NCBI GenBank assembly: GCA_020848195.1
Contig: JADLAP010000004.1
Coordinates: forward strand, 1-34,039
DNA length: 34,039 nt
Reading direction: 5' to 3'
DNA from: Phycisphaeraceae bacterium
GTDB taxonomy: Bacteria; Planctomycetota; Phycisphaerae; Phycisphaerales; Phycisphaeraceae
In this document: piece by piece, positions 1-9,764 of the stretch
How the letters are laid out: the number at the start of each line of letters is the position of its first letter
Position numbering within the stretch: the first letter of the stretch is position 1
Notes under the pieces: model-generated
The model's input: only the letters and a program-made list of their open reading frames with translations
Told to the model about the DNA's origin: nothing
Databases searched by the model: none
Position numbers and translations under genes: made by a program

Positions 1-194
1 AGCCAAAGGTGAACCCAGCGCGTAGCCGCCGCGCGAAACCGGCGCGCGGGCCTGGTCTGGACCGGGCTACTCTCGAATGGAACACTACCTCGCCCGTGGA
101 AGAGGACACCCTTTTTAGACAGAAACCTCGACGTTCCCTGTCTGTCAGGCGTTATGTATCGTCTGTGACGATCCTGCGGGCGAAGTGTGCCGAC

Positions 195-1073
195 TTATCT
201 GGACTTCGGGGCCGGGATGTTCAAGCGTTCATAGAACTCCGGCTTCAGATCAAACGTCAGATGCACGGGGTTGTCCGTCAACGGTCGGGACAAGATCAGC
301 AGGCCGGGGTTGTAGTCGCCGTGGACCTGTCCGAGCACGTAGGTTTGGCCTTCGACGACAAGCGAGAGTTTGGCGTCGAATTTGAACCGGGTGGTGATCT
401 TCGGATCCGTCACCAGACGTGGACTGGTCAGCGAGATCGCGGTAAGGCCCTCGATATGATCGCGCTGCACGCCGCGACGCACCAGCTCGTCGGTCAGTTT
501 GTCGGGAAGGATGTTGTTGAGGTAGGAGATGCGTCCGTTTTCAGTGTTGGACCAGATAGCCAGACCGAGACCAAACAGTCCGAGCATGAAGATCATCGCC
601 ACGCCGCCGGAGAGCGTGGGGGAAATCCCTCGCGGGGTGATGAAGGTGAGGATGTCCCTGAGCAGACCGCCGAGGGCCAGCATCCAGGTGGGCAGGATCA
701 TCCGACGGCGGCGGCGAGGCAAGAGATGGGCGGTGGAGGCGATGTGGATGCCGGTTTCGACATTAGCGCCGCAGTGCGGGCAGGCGACATCCTCGCGGGG
801 CACGGAAGCCCCGCAGCCGCGGCATGTGGTCATCTGCGCAGGAGCGGCATCCCGGCTCGGCATCTGAAACAGCGGGGTCGGCGGCTCCGCGGACGGCGGC
901 GTCGCGGGAGAAATCCTGGACGCCGGCATTTCCAGCGTCGCGGCCATGGAATCATCCGACGCGCCGGGGATGCGCAGCGCGTTGCCGCACGCCGGGCACC
1001 GAACCCGCTTGCCGCGAAGTTCCGGCTTGACGTTGAACTTCCTGCCGCACACGCATGTCACAGGAATGCTCAT
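195..1073 (-). CDS. Zinc-ribbon (MJ0042-type) domain membrane protein of unknown function
   Basis: ORF 195..1109; probable start at MSIPVTCVCGRKFNVKPELRGKRVRCPACG (CxC...CPxC ribbon), second CRGCGASVPREDVACPHCG ribbon, one hydrophobic segment (GGVAMIFMLGLFGLGLAIW). Confidence 0.75.
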   Translation of the reverse strand: MSIPVTCVCGRKFNVKPELRGKRVRCPACGNALRIPGASDDSMAATLEMPASRISPATPPSAEPPTPLFQMPSRDAAPAQMTTCRGCGASVPREDVACPHCGANVETGIHIASTAHLLPRRRRRMILPTWMLALGGLLRDILTFITPRGISPTLSGGVAMIFMLGLFGLGLAIWSNTENGRISYLNNILPDKLTDELVRRGVQRDHIEGLTAISLTSPRLVTDPKITTRFKFDAKLSLVVEGQTYVLGQVHGDYNPGLLILSRPLTDNPVHLTFDLKPEFYERLNIPAPKSR

Positions 1074-1124
1074 GGTGGATGGATTATAGAGCAAGGCGCA
1101 GCGCAACACAGTCGCGGGTTCCGC

Positions 1125-3785
1125 TTACGCGGCGGCGTCGCGTTTTGAAGGGTTGAGCAGCTTGTTGCATATCTGGAGCAAAGCCGACTGATTGACGGGC
1201 TTTCGTGCGTAATCGTCGCAGCCGCACCGCAGGCAACGGTCGCGGTCATGCGCCATCGCGTGAGCGGTCAGCGCGATGATAGGCATGATGCAGCCTTCGT
1301 TGCGAAGGGTGGTGGCAAGCGTGTAGCCGTCCATTTCCGGCATCTGCATGTCGGTCACAAGCAGGCGGTAGGGCTTGCCTGTGTTCTGGGCTTCATGAAT
1401 CATGTCCAGGGCGATGCGGCCGTTCTCGGCGGTGTCCACGTCCGCGCCGGCGCGGCGGAGGATCAGCGCGATGAGATTGCGGTTGTCCTTGCCGTCTTCC
1501 GCCAGCAGCACGCGACCGGCGATCTGGGAGGATGTCGAGGCCGCGGGTTGGCGAACGGGGGCGTCCAAGTCGGGCAATTTCGCCACGAGCGTGGCTGAAG
1601 GCGTGGATTCCAGCGGGACATAGAAGCGGAAGAGCGAGCCTTGTCCTTCCCTGGTCCAGACCAGTTCGACGTTGCCGCCGAGCAGTTGCGCCAGACGACG
1701 GCTGATGGTCAGGCCCAGTCCGCTGCCGCCGTGCTTGCGGGTCATGCTGGCGTCGGCCTGCACGAACCATTCAAACGACCGCTGAGCCTGTGCGGCGGAC
1801 ATGCCCACGCCGGTGTCCCGCACTTCGAGCTTCAGCCACTGGCGCGGGCCGTCTGGTTGATGAAGTTTCGCTTCGGCGGACACCGAGGGCATCTGCTCGA
1901 CGACGGCGACTTCCATCGCCACTTCGCCGTATTCCGTGAATTTGACGGCATTGCCGACCAGATTGAGCAGAATCTGCCTTAACCGGGTGGGGTCGCCCCA
2001 GATCCGCGTGGGAATCTCGGTGAGCAGCTTCGCCCCAAGACTGACGCCCTTGCCCGCCGCACGGGGCTGCATCAGGGCGACGATGGCGCTGAGCAGGTCG
2101 GGCAGATCGACTTCGACGCGCTCCGGTTCCAACCGACCAGCCTCGATGCGCGACAGGTCCAGCACGTCGTTGACGATGGTCAGCAGGTGATCGCTGGCGC
2201 GGCGGATGGTGGTCACCGCGTCGATCCGCCGGCGCGGATCGTTCGACACCGCTTCGTCCTCGAGCAGCTCCGCGTAGCCGACGATCGCCGTCAGCGGCGT
2301 GCGGATTTCGTGGCTCATGTTCGCCAGGAACTGGCTCTTGACCCGCGTGGCGATCTCCGCTTCCTCCTTGGCGGTGGACAACTCCGACTGAATCTGTTTC
2401 AGGTTCGTGATGTCGGTGCGCAGACTGACCACGCCGCCGTCGGCCGTGGGACGATCGCTGACGCGGATCCACTGGCCTTCCAGAAGCTGTTCCCACTCGC
2501 TCGGAGCGCGGTGGTGCTGATCGAGCCGGTGCTGAACCCAGGCTTCACGCTCCTGTCCCTTGAGGATGGCGGGATAGCGGCGTGCGTACAGATCCAGCAG
2601 GTCGCCCAGGTTCATGCCAGGCTTGATTTCCTCCCGCACCTGCCAGTACAGCCAGCGGTACTGCTGATTGCAGAACACCAGGCGGTCTTCCGCATCGTAC
2701 ATCGCCAGGGCGGCGCCGATGGCGTTGATGGCGTCTTCCAGATGCTGGCGCGTGCGGGCCAGTTCGGCCATCGCCTCGCGCTCCGCGGTGACGTCCATCT
2801 GCGTGCCGACCAGTCGCGTCGGCCTGCCCTCGCGGTCGCGACAGACCACCCGGCCCCGACCGAGAATCCAGCGCCACGTGCCGTCGTGGTGACGCATCCG
2901 GAACGTCGCCTCGAAAAAATCGCTCTGGCCGTCAAAATGTTCCTGCAGCTTTTTCTGGACATCCATCTGGTCATCCGGATGCAGCCGGCCGCACCACTGG
3001 TCACGACAACCGCGCAGACCTTCGATGTCTTCACCGATCATCGCCGCCCAGCGTGAGTCGAACCGCATTTCTCCGGTCTGCGGATTCCAGTCCCAGGTGC
3101 CCAGTTCCGCGCCGGAGAGGGCCAGGTCCAGCCGTTCCCGTTCGTGACGCAACAGCGACTCCATCCGCCGTCGCTCGGTCACATCCGTGGCGATGCCCAG
3201 AAATCCGCCGGGCTGCCCCTGCTCTTCGGGAAGAGGATGAAGCTCCACATACAGCGACAGCTCATCGCCGCCGCGGGTATAGCCGACGGTTTCCATCTGG
3301 ATCGTCCGGCGTTTGCGCATGAATGTCAGAAACTGCCGCACGCCGCCCGGTTCGGTCATCGGAACATGCAGCACGGACGCCGGCTTGCGATCCCGCACGT
3401 CGTCAAGCGAGTACCCGGTCATCCGCTCGAAGCTCGCGTTGACCCAGACGATGCGACCGTGGTGATCGAGAATCACCACGGCATTAGGTATGTTCTGCGC
3501 CACGAGCGCCAGTCGGTGCGCCTGGTCGTGGTCAAAAAGCAGGCGCTGATGCGCCCGGGCCAGCCAGAGGTGATAACCGGCGACGACCACGACGGCGACC
3601 ATGCCCACGCCGGCCGTGAGCCAGGTCCAGCCCCGCAGCGCGCCGGATACATCGACCAGCACCGCCAGCCGGACCATCGCGCCGATCAGCGCCAACATGC
3701 CCGCCGCCATCACCACCCGGCCCACCAGGCGAATCGGATCATTCAGTAACGAACGACGCGCCGGCTTGCCGCGCGTGCCGCGCAT
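1125..3785 (-). CDS. Multi-PAS hybrid sensor histidine kinase with C-terminal receiver domain
   Basis: ORF 1125..3851; two N-terminal TM segments, PAS/PAC-like blocks, HisKA motif FLANMSHEIRTPLTAIVGYAELL, HATPase motifs (NLVGNAVKFT, DTGVGMS, GGSGLGLTISRRL), REC motif LLVTDMQMPEMDGYTLA. Confidence 0.92.
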   Translation of the reverse strand: MRGTRGKPARRSLLNDPIRLVGRVVMAAGMLALIGAMVRLAVLVDVSGALRGWTWLTAGVGMVAVVVVAGYHLWLARAHQRLLFDHDQAHRLALVAQNIPNAVVILDHHGRIVWVNASFERMTGYSLDDVRDRKPASVLHVPMTEPGGVRQFLTFMRKRRTIQMETVGYTRGGDELSLYVELHPLPEEQGQPGGFLGIATDVTERRRMESLLRHERERLDLALSGAELGTWDWNPQTGEMRFDSRWAAMIGEDIEGLRGCRDQWCGRLHPDDQMDVQKKLQEHFDGQSDFFEATFRMRHHDGTWRWILGRGRVVCRDREGRPTRLVGTQMDVTAEREAMAELARTRQHLEDAINAIGAALAMYDAEDRLVFCNQQYRWLYWQVREEIKPGMNLGDLLDLYARRYPAILKGQEREAWVQHRLDQHHRAPSEWEQLLEGQWIRVSDRPTADGGVVSLRTDITNLKQIQSELSTAKEEAEIATRVKSQFLANMSHEIRTPLTAIVGYAELLEDEAVSNDPRRRIDAVTTIRRASDHLLTIVNDVLDLSRIEAGRLEPERVEVDLPDLLSAIVALMQPRAAGKGVSLGAKLLTEIPTRIWGDPTRLRQILLNLVGNAVKFTEYGEVAMEVAVVEQMPSVSAEAKLHQPDGPRQWLKLEVRDTGVGMSAAQAQRSFEWFVQADASMTRKHGGSGLGLTISRRLAQLLGGNVELVWTREGQGSLFRFYVPLESTPSATLVAKLPDLDAPVRQPAASTSSQIAGRVLLAEDGKDNRNLIALILRRAGADVDTAENGRIALDMIHEAQNTGKPYRLLVTDMQMPEMDGYTLATTLRNEGCIMPIIALTAHAMAHDRDRCLRCGCDDYARKPVNQSALLQICNKLLNPSKRDAAA

Positions 3786-4076
3786 GGACCGACACCCCTG
3801 ACCCTTCCTCGGATCAACAGCCGGACGGATATTATTGGACCCTTCATACATCCCGGAGGTTCCATGTGGCGAGACATCCTTCGGTATCGACCGTTGTGGC
3901 CGTCACCTGCAGTTACACAGGGTAAAAGTCACGATAGATATCCCGCGATTGTCTCCTCAGACGCCACACGCCTGCTTCGCGCGGGATACGCCGGCCGGCC
4001 CGAACCACGATGGAAATCGCCTTCCCCCGTTCGACGGTCCATTGTCCATCCCCGGACGGGATGCTACATTTCACAT

Positions 4077-4098
4077 CGTCCGAAACGATAATCGGACG
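4077..4098. promoter_or_regulatory. Inverted repeat (CGTCCGA-N8-TCGGACG) just upstream of the metallophosphoesterase start
   Basis: Perfect 7-bp arms 4077-4083 and 4092-4098, 15 bp before the GTG start at 4113. Confidence 0.3.
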
Positions 4099-4112
4099 GC
4101 AAGGACGACGTT

Positions 4113-4937
4113 GTGGCGGAACCCCGCGAATTCAGCCTTGAAGAAGTGATGCCGGAGGAAGCGCTGGAAGCCAGCTCGGACGAGCCGGTGGCGCTGGTGT
4201 CGGACATCCACGCCAACGTCGACGCCTTGCGCGTGGTGCTGGACGACATCGAATCCCGCGGCGTCAAACGCATCCTCTGTCTCGGCGACATCATCGGCTA
4301 CGGGCCTAATCCCTGCGAATGCCTCGATCTGGTCATGGAACGCTGCGAATGGGCGCTCATGGGCAATCACGACTTCGCATGCCTGTATGAGCCGACGGCC
4401 TTCAACGCCAGCGCCGAGGCGGCCGCGTTCTGGACGAGAAGGCAATTCGAGCTGGAGCCGGACGTCAAGAAGCGCCGCCGGCGGTGGGAGTTCCTCGGCG
4501 GCCTGGCCGTTCGCAGGTTCTTCAACGGCGCGCTGTGCGTCCATGCCTCGCCCCGCAGGCCCATCAATGAGTACATCTTTCCCGACGACGTCATCACCTC
4601 GCCTTCCAAGATGGCCCAGATTTTCGATCGCATCGAAACCCGCTGCTACTGCGGCCACACCCATGTCACCGGAGTCTTCACCGACGAGCCGGACTTCTAC
4701 CCCCCCGCCGACCTGGACAACCGCTACCAGTTCAGCAAGGGCGAAAAGTGCATCATCAACCCCGGCTCCGTCGGCCAGCCGCGAGACCGCGACCCCCGCG
4801 CCAGCTACGCCATCCTCTATGCCGACTACGCCGAATTCGTCCGGCTGGAGTACGACATTCAGGCGGTGATCGACAAGATCGACCAGGTTCCCGATCTCAA
4901 CGAATTTCTCGGTCAGCGCCTGCTGGAAGGTCGATGA
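4113..4937 (+). CDS. Calcineurin-like metallophosphoesterase (YfcE/diadenosine tetraphosphatase-like)
   Basis: Motifs LVSDIHANVDALRVVL, CLGDIIGYGPNP, LMGNHDFA, CGHTHVTGVF, NPGSVGQPRDRDPRASYAI. Confidence 0.9.
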   Translation: MAEPREFSLEEVMPEEALEASSDEPVALVSDIHANVDALRVVLDDIESRGVKRILCLGDIIGYGPNPCECLDLVMERCEWALMGNHDFACLYEPTAFNASAEAAAFWTRRQFELEPDVKKRRRRWEFLGGLAVRRFFNGALCVHASPRRPINEYIFPDDVITSPSKMAQIFDRIETRCYCGHTHVTGVFTDEPDFYPPADLDNRYQFSKGEKCIINPGSVGQPRDRDPRASYAILYADYAEFVRLEYDIQAVIDKIDQVPDLNEFLGQRLLEGR

Positions 4938-4949
4938 CGCGGGAAGAAT

Positions 4950-5016
4950 GCCGGATTCACAGAATCCGGCTCGGATCATGCTGCGATTCGTCAGAGCCGG
5001 ATTTTGTAAATCCGGC
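4950..5016. repeat. REPIN-like element: two near-identical hairpins in inverted orientation
   Basis: GCCGGATTC-ACA-GAATCCGGC (4950-4970) and GCCGGATTT-TGT-AAATCCGGC (4996-5016), each a 9-bp stem with 3-nt loop, separated by 25 nt; the units are also near-perfect reverse complements of each other. Confidence 0.75.
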
Positions 5017-5829
5017 ATTTTCCCGCTCGATTCCGCCGCCCTGCGTGAAGTGGTACAGGCACACCGCCGCAGCCACCGCGACGTTCAGCGAATCCGTGCC
5101 CATCGACATGGGTATCGTCACCGGCAGATCGCAGGCGTCGATCCACGCATCCTCAAGCCCCTGATCCTCCGGCCCCATGAGCAGCGCCAGCCGGCCGGGA
5201 TGTTTCGTCTGGGACAGCGGGATCGCGCCAGGCTTGAGCACGGTGGCGGCGCTTTGCACGCCATGTTCCTCCCGCAGCCGACGCAGGTCTGCCGGCAGGT
5301 CGTCGCACATCACCGTGGGCATTCGGAACACCGCGCCCATGGATACCCGCAGCGCGCGCCTGGACCACGGATCGCACGCACTTTTCCCCAGCAATACCGC
5401 GGTGACGCCAAACGCCCCGGCAATGCGGTACAGCGCGCCGAGATTCTCGTTGCTGATGACCTTGGGCAGCACCAGCAGCGTCGCGCGGTCGGGCCAGTGG
5501 GATGTGATGTCCGACAGCGACAGCGGTTGAGGGCGAATGCCATACGCCAGCACGCCGCTGTGAAACTCATAGCCCACGATTTTCCGCACGAAATCGTCGG
5601 GCACTTCCAGCACCAGTGTGTGGTCGGGCACAAAGGCAAGCACTTCGTCCCGCCTCTTGCGCGAAGTCAGCACAAGCTCAGCTTCAAGCCTGGCGGCGAA
5701 CAGCCGCTGCGCCAGCCAGTGCCCCTCGGCAATGAACCGCCCGCAGCCGGCGGGCGCATCCCGGCCTTTCAGCGAACGAAATGCCGCCAAACGTGGGTCA
5801 TTCAGATCGTCGATCACTTCCACAGGCAT
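4957..5829 (-). CDS. TrmH/SpoU family RNA 2'-O-methyltransferase
   Basis: SPOUT motifs: LLVLPKVISNENLGALYRIAGAFGVTAVLL, LALLMGPEDQGLEDAWIDACDLPVTIPMSMGTDSLNVAVAAAVCLY; probable start MPVEVIDDLNDPRL. Confidence 0.88.
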   Translation of the reverse strand: MPVEVIDDLNDPRLAAFRSLKGRDAPAGCGRFIAEGHWLAQRLFAARLEAELVLTSRKRRDEVLAFVPDHTLVLEVPDDFVRKIVGYEFHSGVLAYGIRPQPLSLSDITSHWPDRATLLVLPKVISNENLGALYRIAGAFGVTAVLLGKSACDPWSRRALRVSMGAVFRMPTVMCDDLPADLRRLREEHGVQSAATVLKPGAIPLSQTKHPGRLALLMGPEDQGLEDAWIDACDLPVTIPMSMGTDSLNVAVAAAVCLYHFTQGGGIERENAGFTKSGSDESQHDPSRIL

Positions 5830-5879
5830 GGCGGGGATTGTAAGCCATGTCGATGATGCGATCAGAGACAGGTTGAGGA

Positions 5880-7169
5880 TCACGCCGCGGCGACGGTCAG
5901 GCCGAGATCAGTCGCCAGGCGTTGTGCGGACGTATACGTGGGATTGACGCGAAGGGCGTCGGCCACCGCGTCCACCGCCATGGCCTTCTCCCCCATCGCT
6001 TTCGAGCAGACCGCCAGGTGATAGTGCGTGTCGGCGCGACGGGGCCAGTGTTCGCAATGCTCCGCGAAAGTGCGCTGCGCCGAAGCCAGCAGGCAATCCA
6101 GCACGGAAGCCTGCGGCACGGGCTGCACGTCGGGTTCGCCGCGTAGCTGCGCCATGACCCGGCCCGCACAGGCCACGGACCAGAGCGTGGCGACGAGTTG
6201 CCTGCGCTGCTGTTTGCTCGCGTGGATTCGCAGATGCTTGCGGGCATGGTCAACCAGCTTCGGTCGGTGTACCTGCAGCGCACAGACCAGCAATCCCGCC
6301 CATGCGGCGGCGTCCTGAGGCTGATGTCGCGTCAGTTGCCACCAGCATCGCCCCGCCATGCCGAACCGTCCGTTGTGCATGAGCACCTTGGCCTGCACCG
6401 CCAGCGCCGCGGAAGACGCCTCCCCTCCTTGCGTCTTCGCGTGGCTGGCGCGGTGCAGGGCCAATGCGCTGGCCCCCTGTTCATCGGCGATCTGGGCTGC
6501 TTCCAGCCACAGCGCCTGTTCCCGGGGCTGCTGATCCAGCAGATTCCGGATGGATTCCTCCGCGTCGCACAAACGTCCGCTCTGACGGCAGAGCTTGGCG
6601 CGTTCCCATTGCCTGGCCTCGCGGGCGTCGTCGGACGCCGGCTGATTCGCCGGCGTTTCGCCGAGCAAGTCGGCGGCATCCGATGGCTGATCGTGTTCCA
6701 CCAGCCGCGCCAGCAGCCGCGCGGAGGCGGCATCTTCCGGGCAGAGCATGCGGACGAGGCGAAGCTGTCGCACCGCGTCGCCGGTCTGTCCCATGCGCCG
6801 GTACAGTTGCGCCAGCAGCCTGGCGATGCGTGCGTCGGACGGCTGGTTTTCCTGCAGGATTTCCAGCCGTTCCACGGCGTCCTTGAACCGCCGGCTTCGA
6901 GCCAGCGCCACGGCATACAACCACTGCGCGTCCGGGGTGGTTTCGCCGTGCGCGTGAAGCTGCTGCATGTCCAGCGTGTGCAGGGCCAGATGCGGCCGAT
7001 TGCGTGCCAGTTCGATGCGGGCCTGAAGCAGCCGGGCGGGCAGGTGGCCGGGGTCCAGTTCCAGGGCTTTGGCGATGGCGCGGGAAGCGACGTCGTAAAC
7101 CTGGGCGTCGAAGGCTGCGCCGGCTTCGTCGATCCATCGCTCCACATTCATCCGCCGTTGCAGACTCAT
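5880..7169 (-). CDS. TPR-repeat protein
   Basis: Repeated helical TPR-like units (e.g. SRAIAKALELDPGHLPARLLQARIELARN, DAVRQLRLVRMLCPEDAASARLLARLVE); start ATG at 7169 overlaps upstream stop (ATGA). Confidence 0.75.
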   Translation of the reverse strand: MSLQRRMNVERWIDEAGAAFDAQVYDVASRAIAKALELDPGHLPARLLQARIELARNRPHLALHTLDMQQLHAHGETTPDAQWLYAVALARSRRFKDAVERLEILQENQPSDARIARLLAQLYRRMGQTGDAVRQLRLVRMLCPEDAASARLLARLVEHDQPSDAADLLGETPANQPASDDAREARQWERAKLCRQSGRLCDAEESIRNLLDQQPREQALWLEAAQIADEQGASALALHRASHAKTQGGEASSAALAVQAKVLMHNGRFGMAGRCWWQLTRHQPQDAAAWAGLLVCALQVHRPKLVDHARKHLRIHASKQQRRQLVATLWSVACAGRVMAQLRGEPDVQPVPQASVLDCLLASAQRTFAEHCEHWPRRADTHYHLAVCSKAMGEKAMAVDAVADALRVNPTYTSAQRLATDLGLTVAAA

Positions 7170-8161
7170 GCCGCCAGTTCCTGTTTCAGTCGCACCGCCA
7201 CGGGATGGTTCGGCGTCTGGGCCAGCCACAATTTCAGACGATGCTTCGCAACGTGAACCTTGCCGTCCTGATGGTCGCGGCGAATCCACGCGGCACGAAG
7301 ATCGGGGTAGGTCGGATGTTCGTGACACGCCTGCGCGAGCACGTGCGTGGCCGCGGGTCCGACCGCCGGATCGTCCGCGACTTTCGCCAGCACCAGCGCC
7401 AGCGGCGCGGCATAGGGATTGGCCTTGAGGCCGCGATGCGCCCAGCGCCGGGCTTCATCCTCATCGCCAAGCATCATGGACAATTCCGCCATGGCGCGAC
7501 AAAGCATTTCGGCGTGGCCGTCCTGTTCCATGTCACGGGCGGCACGGTTCAAGGCGGTACGCAGAAGCGAAGCCGATTCGGCATCAAAGCTGATTTTCTG
7601 AGCAGCCACCAGGCTCGGGACCACGTTCGGGCGACGAACCAGGTCCAGCGCGAGTTGTTCGATCAACGCCGGATTGGCGCCGGTCAGTTCCGACGTTCCC
7701 GGCATATCGGTGGCGGCCAGCCAGGTCATGACCTGCGCATCGTGGCCGAAATCACGGTAAAGCTGGGCCGCCAGATGCCTGGCCGTGTCGAGCATGTCCA
7801 GACGAACCAGCACGCTGATGAGCATCTCCAGTCGCTGTGGCTGCGCGGCTTCCCGACCGGCCGGATTGGCCAGCGGCGTGACGAGCACCGCCCTGGCGTC
7901 ATCCCAGCGATCCTGCCGGGCCAGCAGCGATGCCAGTAGCAGCACCGCCTCGGCCGGGCAGTCCGGCTCGCGCCGCCAGGCGTGCAGTTCCAGCGTCGCG
8001 CCGGCCATCTGTCCCTGCCAGCACGCCTCCGCCAGTCGCCCAAGCCGCTGTTCCGCGGATTCGGTTGTGATCGGGCGCGTCGTTCGGGGTTGTGTCTGCG
8101 GTATGGACATCTGGCCGTCCTGCGGTTCCACCTGGATCGGGCCTGCACAATGCCACCCCAT
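7166..8161 (-). CDS. TPR-like protein, translationally coupled to downstream TPR gene
   Basis: ORF 331 aa; helical repeat composition; stop TGA 7166-7168 overlaps ATG of next gene at 7169. Start may be internal (MSIPQTQ). Confidence 0.65.
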   Translation of the reverse strand: MGWHCAGPIQVEPQDGQMSIPQTQPRTTRPITTESAEQRLGRLAEACWQGQMAGATLELHAWRREPDCPAEAVLLLASLLARQDRWDDARAVLVTPLANPAGREAAQPQRLEMLISVLVRLDMLDTARHLAAQLYRDFGHDAQVMTWLAATDMPGTSELTGANPALIEQLALDLVRRPNVVPSLVAAQKISFDAESASLLRTALNRAARDMEQDGHAEMLCRAMAELSMMLGDEDEARRWAHRGLKANPYAAPLALVLAKVADDPAVGPAATHVLAQACHEHPTYPDLRAAWIRRDHQDGKVHVAKHRLKLWLAQTPNHPVAVRLKQELAA

Positions 8162-8358
8162 GCCCTGTCGCGTGGGATGGCTCTGCCGGTTGTATCGGCT
8201 GTAACGACGGCAGGGTTTAGGCGGATACTATGAAACCGGGTTATGGCGTGAAGATGAAGCTGGTGTGAAGAAAAAGAGCATTCGCACTGAGGCTGCGAGG
8301 CATGACAGCAAAACAGGATCTGCTTCCGTGTTGTTCCGGCCTGATCTGAAGTTCGGCG

Positions 8359-8754
8359 TCACATCGTCTTGGCACGAGGTTGCTCTTGCTCTGCGCGGTT
8401 CAGGTCCAACGGTTCCGGCATGGGAGCGTCAGGAGGTGCCGACCGGTCTTGCATGTAACGTGCATACGCACCCACCAGCGTCCCCAGCGGCACAAATTCC
8501 GTGAAGGGAACCGTGCAGTACACCGCTGCCGCCAAGGCACAGAGCAGACGACTCCGCCTGCTCAAGCCCAGCGACTGTCCCAGCCAGTAACCGGCAAACG
8601 CGCCCACGGGGATGCCCGCCACCAGTCCGAAAGAGCCGAAAGTCAGCAGATCAACCACATCAATGATCATCCCCGCGACAACAGGCCCGAACACGCGATT
8701 AATCCGCGTAGAGGTGTCGTTGGACGTTTCTGTGTTGACAGTTCCATCCACCAT
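8359..8754 (-). CDS. Small integral membrane protein of unknown function
   Basis: 131 aa, hydrophobic segments GPVVAGMIIDVVDLLTFGSFGLVAGIPVGAFAGYWLG and LLCALAAAVYCTVPFTEFVPLGTLVGAYARY. Confidence 0.6.
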   Translation of the reverse strand: MVDGTVNTETSNDTSTRINRVFGPVVAGMIIDVVDLLTFGSFGLVAGIPVGAFAGYWLGQSLGLSRRSRLLCALAAAVYCTVPFTEFVPLGTLVGAYARYMQDRSAPPDAPMPEPLDLNRAEQEQPRAKTM

Positions 8755-8795
8755 GTGAGCAGCGTATCAGCGGCCGAAACCGTCATCAAGAACCA

Positions 8796-9764
8796 TCACC
8801 GCTGCCGCGGCGCGGCGCCGGGGACGGCTTCGAGCAGGCGGACCAGGCCGTTGCGCTGGTCGATGGCGACGGTGAATTGCGACAGCAGTTGGCCGCCCAG
8901 CAGCGATCCAGGCTGGCCGAAGAGCGGCTCCAGTTCGGAGGAGGAAAGCACCATCACGCTGTCGGTCAGGGCATAGGCGATGATATTGGATAGCTGGATG
9001 GATCCGATGCGAAGCGGATCCCGCAGCCGGCCGACGGTGAGTTTCATGCCGCCGGTGGCGCTGGCGCTGTTGCCGGCGGAGATGGGGCCGTGCGCCCAGC
9101 GTTGTTGCGCGGCGTCGCCGGGCAGCAGGAGCAGGCCCATGCTGGTGCCGGTGTCGAGCATCAGGCGAAGCGGCTGATCGCCGATGGCGGCGGGAAGGAG
9201 CAGGTGCTGTCCATCCTGAAGCTGAAAGCGGATCACCTGCGGATCGGCGGGATTCAGTTCGCCGGCGGGGTCCAGGATCAGTCGGCGGGCCGGATAGTCC
9301 ACGGTCAGGAGCATGTCGTGGAACACGCGAAGTCCGAGCAGGCCGTCGATGGCCAGATCGGAATCCCGATACGCCGAGGGAAGCTTGAGTACTTTGGCGT
9401 CGAGTTGTTCAAACACCGCATCGCCAACCTTGAGGGCATCGATGCGGACATACTGAACGGAGGTCACCGCTCCGTTGGCGGACTGGACGAATGTGGAGCC
9501 GGTGACCGCGCCGGGCGGCAAGGCCAGCCGCTGCGCCAGTTCCGGCGGCACCGCCACCGTGGCGCAGCCGGTGTCGAGCAGGAACCGGAACGGCCCGCGC
9601 CCGTTGATCATCACCGGCACAATGGGCAGATAGCTGGGCATCTCCATCGCCACCTGCGCGACATGATCGAGCGTAACCTTCCGAGGCACCGCCTGGGGCC
9701 AGTTCGATTGACAGCCCATCAGGATCAGCCCGATCAGCAGGAAGGTTGCGTGCATACGATTCAT
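8796..9764 (-). CDS. Retropepsin-like (clan AA) aspartic protease, predicted lipoprotein with two DTG motifs
   Basis: Start MNRMHATFLLIGLILMGCQ (lipobox LMGC); FLLDTGCATVAVP and LMLDTGTSMGLLL. Confidence 0.8.
   Translation of the reverse strand: MNRMHATFLLIGLILMGCQSNWPQAVPRKVTLDHVAQVAMEMPSYLPIVPVMINGRGPFRFLLDTGCATVAVPPELAQRLALPPGAVTGSTFVQSANGAVTSVQYVRIDALKVGDAVFEQLDAKVLKLPSAYRDSDLAIDGLLGLRVFHDMLLTVDYPARRLILDPAGELNPADPQVIRFQLQDGQHLLLPAAIGDQPLRLMLDTGTSMGLLLLPGDAAQQRWAHGPISAGNSASATGGMKLTVGRLRDPLRIGSIQLSNIIAYALTDSVMVLSSSELEPLFGQPGSLLGGQLLSQFTVAIDQRNGLVRLLEAVPGAAPRQR

Noticed and set aside
9-1148. 379-aa plus-strand ORF
   Set aside because: Antisense to the zinc-ribbon gene; Arg/Gly-rich low-complexity translation typical of shadow ORFs in GC-rich DNA.
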